From Reticulitermes speratus (taxonomy: Eukaryota; Arthropoda; Insecta; Blattodea; Rhinotermitidae): DNA of 64,000 nucleotides. The stretch is taken from contig JAJKFL010000005.1 of the NCBI GenBank assembly GCA_021186555.1, forward strand, positions 43,705,635-43,769,634, read 5' to 3'. Under the pieces are notes generated by a model that worked only from the letters and a program-made list of their open reading frames with translations, ran no database searches and had not been told where the DNA came from. Shown piece after piece: positions 56,192 through 64,000 of the stretch (its first letter is position 1; each line of letters opens with the position of its first letter). Position numbers and translations under genes: made by a program.

Positions 56192-57408
56192 TCACTGAAC
56201 ATCTGGCACAGACAGGTTCATTTTTGGCTTGGATACACTGTTCATATCAGCAGTTTCAGGATTTAGGCCACACCGGGGCAGGGTTGCATTCCTGGAGACT
56301 GTGACTTGGTTATCACCAGAGCAGTCACTATAGTGTCGCCTCTTAGGGGGAAACGGAACCGATGGGTTCCGTGTCACCTCTCTGTGAGGCATCTCCAGCT
56401 CTACTGTGGCAATGCTTGCTGTGGCAGGATTGCACACTGGTTTCTGTGATATGTCTGGCTGAATATCTGTGACAACCTCTTTTGTTATTGGCGGCCACAG
56501 ATGAGTGTGTTGGAGGGAACGTTGCACAGCCAAGTACTTCTTGTGTGATTTGTCTACATTGTGAAACCAGGTGTGCAACTTTTTGAATATCAGGTAGTCA
56601 ATAATGTAGTACTCTATGAACATTGCCACCACAGTATTCACAAACACAAGCATCACCATCATAAGTCGAAAGTCCATTGCAGGGGGCACCATAAGCTCAA
56701 ACTTCTCACGCAGCCACTGTGCTGGATCCAGGATTAGGTACAATGTGAAGCCAGTAAGGAACACAAGTGATGCCAAGAATCCATAGTTACTGAATATGGA
56801 CTTTCTGTATGGAGCCCCTTGAGAGAAAACCAAAGCCAAGATAATGTACTGCATGCTAGAGACTGCGAACAGTGCATAGTTTTCAAAACATGCCTTGCTG
56901 CCATCCTCCTCATCCACAGCTGTTGAGTTGTACGGCTCAAACCAGGGCATCTGTTGTACCCAGTAGAATGCGGCCCATTGCACTGTGATCACCACTGCCA
57001 GCTGCATCAGCAGAGACAGGACCGGAGAGAGGGAGATCAGGGAAAGGATTGGACGCTGCTTCACTAGTGGGCCATCAAACGCTTCGGTGCGGCCAAAGAA
57101 GAAGGCAAACACAGTGATCACAAACAGATCAATGTAGAGGAACTCAATATCTGTAAGGTTGCTGTCAATGGAGTACAAGATCATCACACTCACAAATTGT
57201 GTCAGTGAGTATGCTGCCATGTATTTAAAGATGCCAAAAGATGTCACCAGAGCTGCACGGCCCTCCCTTATGACTCTTGGAACACATGAGATGTTTGGCT
57301 CTTTGGAAGTAAAAGGAGAAGCGACAGATGACTCTGCTTCAGACAGTGATATTCCAGCATGTGCTGCCTTCAGGGCACCGCAGTCATTAGCACCATCACC
57401 ACACATGG
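56192..57408 (-). CDS. ATP13A3: ATP13A last exon: hinge, membrane spans, tail
   Basis: The acceptor is GTGTTGGCAG. CC completes Ala before [18 protein letters not shown], the metal-binding hinge. Then come [102 protein letters not shown] and [18 protein letters not shown] as likely spans. A polar tail of about 110 residues ends NLSVPDVQ. The stop TGA is at 56192-56194. It is 405 codons in one exon, very long for this gene. Confidence 0.95.
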
Positions 57409-60400
57409 CTGCCAACACATAAACACAGATCATTAATCAATTTTAAATGATCCATAACTATGCATTAAGCAATCAGATATGATAACAAAACCAATAAATG
57501 CACTTAAGTGTATGGAAGTATATTATACACACTGTATACCGCCTCAATGTTTCAGTCACTCATGTGGCCATCTTCTGGGAGGTGCATTACAAAGGATAGA
57601 ATACAGAGTGGTCTGCCCTACCGGTAACATCCATACATCCCTGCTTGGATGGTAATTTACTACACACATATACTCGTTACCCATCAGAATCAATCACAAA
57701 TATTTTTATCTGTATTTTAATCTTTAGTATGTATTTTAAACCACATATTGTTTTTTAAAATTTAATATTTTATATCTGTGCATTGGTTCTAATACTTCTG
57801 TAATATTGTGATGTATCTATCCCTTGTAATGCATCTCCCTGAAGATACCCACGTGAGTGGCTGAAACATGTAGGAGGCATATGGTGTGTATAATATACTT
57901 TCATACATGTATGTACATTTGTTGGTTTTGTTATCATATCTAACAAATCATTATGGTTAACCCTCTGGTGCTGAAAGATGACTTTAGACGACATGTGGTG
58001 TGGTGCTGAGAAAACCAAACATCACCTTACAGCGTCGGACAAGCACAAGCAAATTAACAGGCAGCCATTTAAATCCTGGGTCCCTTGCAGAGTACAATGA
58101 GCACTTAATTCTGTTACCAAAGGGTTAAACTGATCAAATTTCCAGGGACTGGAGACAAGTCAGCTCAACTCTTCACACAGAGCAAAAAATCACGTCATCC
58201 CCTCAACTACGGTACAAGTAATTAATACAAGCAGAACCAATTAAGTGACAGCACAGAGTATACGTACATATCTATCTTTACACTCAGATGACTGCTTCTC
58301 AAATTTTGTTTGTTGTAGGACCAGGGTATGACTTGGTCCTTTGGTAACGCGCCCTGAAATGAGTGTTATGTACCAACCCCTACAGTATTAAACACTGATG
58401 GAATGATAATTTGTAAGGAAAATAGGGAAAATCTACAGTGCTTGGAGACACGCCTACTCCAGCACCACTTTTTTCACTGGTGAGAAGCAGAGTGTTACTC
58501 ACCAACATAATATCCCAGAGCCTGCAGCTCTTGGACCAGTTGCTGCTTCTGGTCAGGGGTCATTCTTGCAAACACTGTCCCTCTTGTTACCAGTCTGGGG
58601 ATTGTATCTGGGAAGTGAGTTCTGGCAATTGTCCAGGTCTTTCCTGTCATCACAAAGCAGTAGCCATTGCCCAGTGTGGCTGCACTACCATCATCAGTAG
58701 TGGGGCTGATGGTGCCTGACTCAATGGTCTCGAAGCTGAAGGCACTGGAACTGTTGGGCATGTCACCTGCATCATGCTGAGGACATGCATGTTCAAATGT
58801 TACCAAATTTCATGTGGTTCATCCATTGCTGACACCAGACAAACAAAACAAATATTATTACTATACAGATATACCCTGCACAAACAGAAATATTATTATA
58901 TTCTTTCCGTTATAAAGGCATATTATACTTCATATTGCGGATTTATGAACTTGGCCAATTGTCCAGTATTATGATCAGAACAAGTTTCAGAAAATGGATC
59001 CTGGTTTTTAAATGTTATGTTCCATCTGGAATACTAGCAGATGGACAAAAACCAGAAACCTAGTAATGCTAAGAGAAACTGTTTTCTTGTGTCACTAGAT
59101 ACCCTTCATACAGAAAACTTTTATAAACAACCATTTTAGAGCTTAATTAAATTATTATTAACAAGTATTATTAAAGAGGAATTCAAAACTTTCATGCAAA
59201 TGAGTAAACAATAAACTGTATGTCTTATATAACTGTATTACACATTAAAGTGAAAAGACATAAATGGAAAAATGGCTGCAATAGAAAAACTCACTGCAGT
59301 CAATGGGGAAGGCATGTTGTTATTGTTGGCATTGGTGTACAAGAGTTGTGCAGGCTCCCCTGAGTAGCCTGAAAGCCCGTGAGCCATAACAACCCGCTGT
59401 CCCAGTGGGATGATCCCACAGTCACGTGCCACACTCACTGCAGTCAGCATGTTGTCACCTATGGACACACAAAGGCCCAGCATTACTCATGGAATGGTAA
59501 AGAGACTGAACCAAACCTCACATCACAATTTCATCCCTACATACATAAAACATGCCCAGTAACACTCATGACATACCAACAAAAGTTGACTAGAAGTCGC
59601 TCAACCAAACTCAGACTGAACTTCCCACAAACTCTTAATATTTCTGAGAGTTTCCATTGGCAAATGTTTCATTCTAAAACCTATACACTGAATACCAAAT
59701 CACTGTTCAATTTACAAGGTTAAAATTACAACCATGGAAAGAATTACAAAAGTACTAATCAATTACCACAATCACCAATCTCACCTGTCACCATGATGGT
59801 TCTGATGCTGGCATTATGCAGCATACTAATGATGCCAGTGGTTTCTGGCTTCAGCCTGTTCTCCATGATGATAAGTCCCAGAATATGAGGTTTGATTCTG
59901 CATCCTCCCTGGAGATGCGCTGCACCTTCACGTAACTTACACGAGGCAGCCCTTTGCATGCCAAGGCCAGCACACGGTAGCCTTCCTGGGTGTATTCCTC
60001 AAGCACCAAGTTCAGGTCTGTTGGCACTGGAATGTATAATGGTAACACCTGCACCCTGAGATATATCTCCATCCTCCACAGAACATGCAGCATTCATAGT
60101 AGAAATAACAAATGAACATAACATTTTACTTGGGAAACATGAAGGTAAGAAGAGATAATTTGGGAGACTAGACTATGTCATGGACTCTGCACGATTCACG
60201 CACCTGTCTCTGGTTGGGACAGTGACAGTATCATCTCAGGTGAACCCTTGCAGTAAACCTGGAACTGTGTTGCCCCAAGGGTTCTCGTGATGACACTCAT
60301 GCGCTGCAGGTTTGATGAGAATGGAAACTGTCGCACAATACCAATCTCTAGTGGTGGCTGTAACATGGGCATCAGTATTATTAAGTTGCTTCTGTAGCCC

Positions 60401-62635
60401 CTTTCTCTCATGCCTCCAGTAACTGTAAAAAGAGGCTCATATATGGCTACTTGGCAATGCTACTCCAATTACAGTGATGAGAGAATTTAATGACAGCAAA
60501 AATTACATACAGAAACTTATAACCATCAAGAGAGTTGACACTGTAATATATTAGGTGGGCTGTATGTGTCTAATAATCATTATAGTGACTAATAACTATA
60601 CCCAGCTTCATAACATAAATACTGAATCCACTAACAAATGTGTATTTTTAAGGATATCTCATTATAATTAGTGATGTGACAGTCTACAGAAAGGAAGAGC
60701 AATGATGAACTTTTCCTACAGACTGTACTGGCTGAAATGAGAACAGAGTCCAATGGGAAGCCTTTGTAACTCTGCTGATGAACTCTGAAGGATAAACTAT
60801 AACCCACATGAGATTTGTGGTTCTCATAGCAGTTGTGCCGAAGATTTATTTGTTTAAACAGGGAGACATAAATTACACACACACATAATGATCCTACTTT
60901 TATCTGTTGTGTGACAACAGTGTCACATGGTAGCAATATACAGCAGTAATATCTCATGTGCACTGTCAGTGTATCAATTATGTCAAAACTCGGAACAACA
61001 AAAAATAAATCTTTATCGCTATGAAAATCTCAAATTTATAGAACTTTAAGTGTGACCTGTTTTAATGGAGAGCTTTAACTCGCACACAATCCTACCTCCT
61101 AGAAAAAACACACCCTCAAAGTCTTACACCACAGCCATAATTATAACTCATAATATACAAAACACAAATGCATCATACAAATTTGTACCTGCATTTTACG
61201 TGTTCATTAGATACTGCTACCAAGCTGCACATTAATACAGATTTTTTCATTATTGTTTCCTTACATGTTACAAATAATCACCTTAATCAAAGTGCCATAC
61301 TTTTCTAAGATTTATGAATAAGAATTTAAAGACTAAACTTATGGACTTGTACTGCTTCCAGATCATTCACATGGTGTCATACTGGTATTTTTGACGGATG
61401 AAAGCTGGAAAGCATGATTCAGTAGCCACTGACAGTATCACATTTATTAACAAGTTAAAATGAAGATGTTCACTAGTTAAAAAATTACTGGGAATACCAC
61501 AAGACTGTTTTAACTTATTACCCTTTGGGGCCAGAATTAAGTGCCCAGTGTACTCTGCAAAAAACCCAGCATTTAAATGGCCGCCCATTACACCGCATTT
61601 TCTTGGTGATGACTTTCGTGGGCAATTGGTTTTCTCAGCATCACACTGTGCATTGACTATAGTCCACTTGCGGTGCCAAAGGGTTAAAGTTCAAAGCCAA
61701 ATCACCTCAATGTCTTCTACACTCTGTGACACACTCGCTGAACTGGGTGGCTTCACCACTGTTGGGAATATCATATCAAACTTTGAATTGTCATTCACTT
61801 CTGGCTCCTCCAATAACCAACCAGTGGATTCAAACATCTGCAATAATTAAATAACTGGTCAGGCATTTAATCTTCCTACAAGCAACAAGCAACACTGGTG
61901 AAATGATTCCAGGAGAAGATTTATTCATATTTACAGCACATCTAATATAAACTTACAAGACCAAGCCTCTTACATTACAAAACAAGTCATCTCTGCTTGG
62001 CTTGGGGAGCTTTCTTGTACTCTATGATCTGACCTGCTCTGGGGTTAGACCTGGTCTTTCAAGGACAAAAGCTGATGTTCAACCCTGTGAGTGTCATAGG
62101 AAACACACAGTTCCCAAGCTGTTTCATGACATTTGAATTAAACAACCCATTCATGGTCAGACAATGAATCTCCAGCACACAGAAGAGTTCTCTCCAGGTT
62201 ATGGATGGAAATTTTCCACAATTAATATTCAACACTGTGATGTTTATTCTGGCTATATTTATATTAAACTGTCATACCAAAACATTATTTACATTTTGGA
62301 TATATTATCTTATCCTTGGAAGTCGTGGCATGTGATGTATCTCAAAACAGAATGCGACATCTGCGCACATTGCACATGTTCGTCAGACTTCCTTTGTTAT
62401 TCCCTTCTTCTAAACATAACATAACATCTATGAAGACTGAACTAACCTTCAGGTCAAGTGGGTCACCACTCAACTTGCCGTCAATGATGGTGAGAGAGTG
62501 GCAGGTCACCATGCCTACCAAGAACTCTTCCCCATGATCCATCTTCTGTACACACTTTACAGGCACCTGAAACTTTCTGTCAGCCACTGGCACTACACCC
62601 CACATGTCCAGCCCATCTTCTGTCAGTGTCCCCGT
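56192..62635 (-). CDS. ATP13A3: P5B-type ATPase (ATP13A2/3 family), 3' part, seven exons, one frameshift
   Basis: A P-type ATPase of endolysosomal membranes; relatives export polyamines to the cytosol (family knowledge). Exons in order of transcription: 62635-62447, 61837-61706, 60357-60204, 60026-59785, 59458-59295, 58776-58503, 57408-56192. The first starts at T of the DKTGT phosphorylation motif, so D and K lie in an exon beyond the window. Visible landmarks: [21 protein letters not shown]-type ([12 protein letters not shown]), [63 protein letters not shown], then about six membrane spans and a polar tail. Phases all agree except one missing base in the 60026-59785 exon. Drosophila anne and vertebrate ATP13A2/A3/A4/A5 are relatives; the exact paralogue is not resolved. 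Confidence 0.93.
57474..57943. mobile_element. foldback element, about 470 bp, in ATP13A intron
   Basis: Arms of about 120 bp begin AGATATGATAACAAAACCAA and are inverted copies of each other. They include AAGTATATTATACACAC, the GTTTCAG...CATCTTC module and GCATTACAA. The right arm contains an intact CTGAAGA/GAAAC module (57839-57870), the left arm a worn one. Confidence 0.85.
57830..57878 (+). ncRNA. hammerhead-like motif (candidate), best copy
   Basis: ATGCATCTCC is followed by CTGAAGA (57839-57845), TACCCAC-GTGA-GTGGCT able to form a stem, GAAAC (57863-57867), ATGTA, then GGAGGCAT pairing with the first block. The order fits a type I hammerhead with a tiny stem III. One extra U sits between CUGAAGA and stem II, which may abolish cleavage. 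Confidence 0.35.
57961..58124. mobile_element. piggyBac-like MITE, copy 1
   Basis: TTAA flanks both sides (57957-57960, 58125-58128). The ends CCCTCTGGTGCTG and GTTACCAAAGGG are inverted. The body matches 61521-61683 on the other strand. TTAA target plus CCC...GGG ends is typical of piggyBac-type elements. Confidence 0.7.
58503..58776 (-). CDS. ATP13A3: ATP13A exon: P-domain, second part
   Basis: The acceptor is GTCCTCAG and phase is 0. It reads [40 protein letters not shown] and YYV plus one base, at donor GTTG|GTGAGT. Confidence 0.92.
59295..59458 (-). CDS. ATP13A3: ATP13A exon: TGDN motif
   Basis: The acceptor is GTCCATAG. GT completes Gly of MVTGDN. It reads [20 protein letters not shown] and [17 protein letters not shown], to donor GCA|GTGAGT, phase 0. 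Confidence 0.92.
59785..60026 (-). CDS. ATP13A3: ATP13A exon with single-base deletion
   Basis: The acceptor is ACATTCCAG. It reads [20 protein letters not shown] and [17 protein letters not shown]. It then continues one frame over as [20 protein letters not shown] to MVT and donor ACAG|GTGAGA. One base is missing at about 59880-59881 (TTC TGG where TTC CTG is expected). The exon is 242 bases; 243 fits the phases. Confidence 0.88.
60204..60357 (-). CDS. ATP13A3: ATP13A exon: nucleotide-binding domain
   Basis: The acceptor is CCATGTTACAG, chosen over TTTTTACAG further upstream because phase 0 then joins the preceding exon with no odd insertion. It reads [20 protein letters not shown] and [17 protein letters not shown], to donor ACAG|GTGCGT. 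Confidence 0.87.
61521..61683. mobile_element. piggyBac-like MITE, copy 2
   Basis: Ends CCCTTTGGGGCCAG and GCGGTGCCAAAGGG; TTAA follows on the right (61684-61687), and the left target is changed to ATTA. It shares AATTAAGTGC, GTACTCTGCA and CATTTAAATGG with copy 1. It ends 19 bp from the 3' end (donor side) of the 61706-61837 exon. Confidence 0.7.
61706..61837 (-). CDS. ATP13A3: ATP13A exon: FESTGW motif
   Basis: The acceptor is TAATTATTGCAG. It reads [35 protein letters not shown] and SVEDIE; 44 codons, phase 0 at both ends. Donor is GAG|GTGATT. Confidence 0.92.
62447..62635 (-). CDS. ATP13A3: ATP13A exon: after the phosphorylated Asp
   Basis: The acceptor is CTGTTGCAG. It reads [37 protein letters not shown] and [14 protein letters not shown]; 63 codons, phase 0. 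Donor is AAG|GTTAGT. GDPLDLK is the usual P5 GDP-D-K motif. Confidence 0.93.
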
Positions 62636-62800
62636 CTGCAACAGTTGTGCCAGTTCAAACCATTACTCCCACTAGCCAGCCTTATCAAGTTAATTTCATA
62701 ACCCCAGCACATGCATGTTCTGCAGAAGTTACATCTTGATTTCCATGTCACTATAGTGATTTTTGGTGTGTTCACAATATCAGCTGCACAAAAGCACCTA

Positions 62801-63563
62801 CCGTATATTCTCGAATCTAATGCGCATCCGAATCTAATGCGCACCCAGTTTTTGGCGACTTCTTAAACGAAAAAAAGTTAGTTCGCGATTCTAATGCGCA
62901 CCTTTCCTTCAACCACCCCTTGCCCACGGGGCGACTGATTGAATAATATTGGATGTTACCAATGCGTTAAAATCCGACGCTACGCCTGTGGCCGATGAGT
63001 CATACCGATAGAGGCGGGGCCTTTCTCAACAGACGTGCGCAATCTCGTCTGAAGCCAGCTGAGCCTTAGTTGTTGAAACGTGGGAGGTGCTTGTTCCAAT
63101 TTGTCGTGTACCGTAGTTATGGAAGAGGGACACCTGAAATCTAAACGACTCTCATATACGGCAAAGTTCAAACGTGAAGTTATTCGGTGCGCAGAGGAGA
63201 ATGGAAACCGCAAAGCCGCTGCAATTTTTTGAGTTGATGAAAGCAACGTTCGACTATGGCGGAAACACAAGGCAGCGATGACATTGTATGGGAGGACGAT
63301 GTTGAAGATAAAGATGATAGTGACTGGGTGGAGAGCACGGATAACGATTCAGTTATGAGTGATGACGGCGAGTCTGATGAATAATAAATTATAATAATAA
63401 ATAATAAAATAATAGATTATTGTATTGTATTGTTCTTACGGCACGTACAGCAGCTCAATCATTTTTCCAAAATCCAGCTCTAGACCGCGAATCTAATACG
63501 CATCTGATTTTTTAGCCCTCTAAAACTGAAAAAAGGGTGCGCATTAGATTCGAGAATATACGG
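62801..63563 (+). mobile_element. pogo-like element, internally deleted
   Basis: The ends CCGTATATTCTCGAATCTAA and its inverted copy are nearly perfect, with TA on both sides (62799-62800, 63564-63565). A frame from ATG 63119 reads LSYTAKFKREVIRCAEENGN, RKAAAIF, stop, VDESNVRLWRKHKAA, the N-terminal helix-turn-helix of pogo transposases. It then passes in another frame into an acidic tail (DIVWEDDVEDKDDSDW...SDDGESDE) and stop. The DDE domain is absent, and one Gly codon of FGVDE has become TGA. It lies in an ATP13A intron. Confidence 0.88.
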
Positions 63564-63565
63564 TA

Positions 63566-64000
63566 CTACCTTTGCCATCTGTCAGATGTAACAACTTTAG
63601 AACCAATAACATAGATTTTAATGAAATCTGATATTAGGGAGCTTTTCTGAAATTTGTTCATATACTCCAGTTTTCAATAAAACTGCAAAACAATAATGGA
63701 CACTTTGAACATGAAGACTGTGACACATTTTTGTGCACATTGTGAGCATAAGTCACTAAATACTTACCACAATAAAAAACTGTTTTGAACGAAAGTTGCA
63801 AAGAAAAATGAAATATACACACTATGGTCAATAAATTTTTTCCACAATTCTTAGAGTTTTCAAGATAATTAGACAAAATTGACTTTTACGCTATGTCAGT
63901 TCATAACTTGAGAAATGTAATAACAAAGTGAATGACATAGATTTAAGAAAGCAAAAACAGAATGTTGGGCACTTGTAAGCTCAGAATTCATTTCAATGTT
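63566..64000. other. ATP13A intron, no feature seen
   Basis: AT-rich and CpG-poor. The exon encoding the CFDK side of the phosphorylation motif was not found and should lie beyond 64000. Confidence 0.5.

Noticed and set aside
60358..60411. Longer ATP13A exon starting at TTTTTACAG near 60421
   Set aside because: It would add a non-conserved stretch of about 20 residues; the closer acceptor TTACAG at 60358-60359 joins the preceding exon in phase 0.

Overview
The window is nuclear DNA from an insect with a large, repeat-rich genome. Protein similarity, kilobase-scale introns, tRNA-derived SINEs and several LINE fragments suggest a polyneopteran such as a cockroach or termite; the species is an inference. 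There are no bacterial operons, rRNA genes or CRISPR arrays.

Three host genes are visible. (1) The 3' part of a Pax3/7 (paired/gooseberry/pairberry) transcription factor lies on the + strand at 18735-35305. It has four phase-compatible exons (whole homeodomain plus a His/Ser/Pro-rich C-terminus). The paired-domain exons were not found and should lie upstream. (2) A complete six-exon odorant receptor lies on the + strand at 43756-50069, with one single-base frameshift in exon 4. (3) The 3' two-thirds of a P5B ATPase (ATP13A2/3 family, lysosomal/endosomal polyamine exporter) lies on the - strand at 56192-62635. It has seven exons from the DK/TGT split of the phosphorylation motif to the stop, also with one single-base frameshift. 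The receptor and the ATPase converge across about 6 kb with no gene.

The rest is repeats. Six tandem arrays occur (units about 71, 44, 60, 40, 31 and 33 bp), four of them in Pax3/7 introns. Three SINE families, LINE tails, hAT-, pogo/Tigger-, PIF/Harbinger-, mariner- and piggyBac-like elements, a family of about 470-bp inverted-repeat elements, and a set of foldback elements make up much of the remainder.

The most unusual structure is a recurring short module, TGAAGA / hairpin / GAAAC, found in at least six places and usually in head-to-head inverted pairs. Two copies also have complementary flanks that give a hammerhead-ribozyme-like layout. Other points of interest: an intronic array of about 36 copies of a perfect GTAAGT donor-like site; a minisatellite that grew from the end of a transposable element; a retroposed insert with a 13-bp target duplication nested in a Tigger-like element; and CpG-poor versus CpG-rich blocks that appear to follow gene class.

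All positions come from reading by eye. Exon boundaries were checked by codon phase; edges of degenerate repeats may be off by tens of bases.
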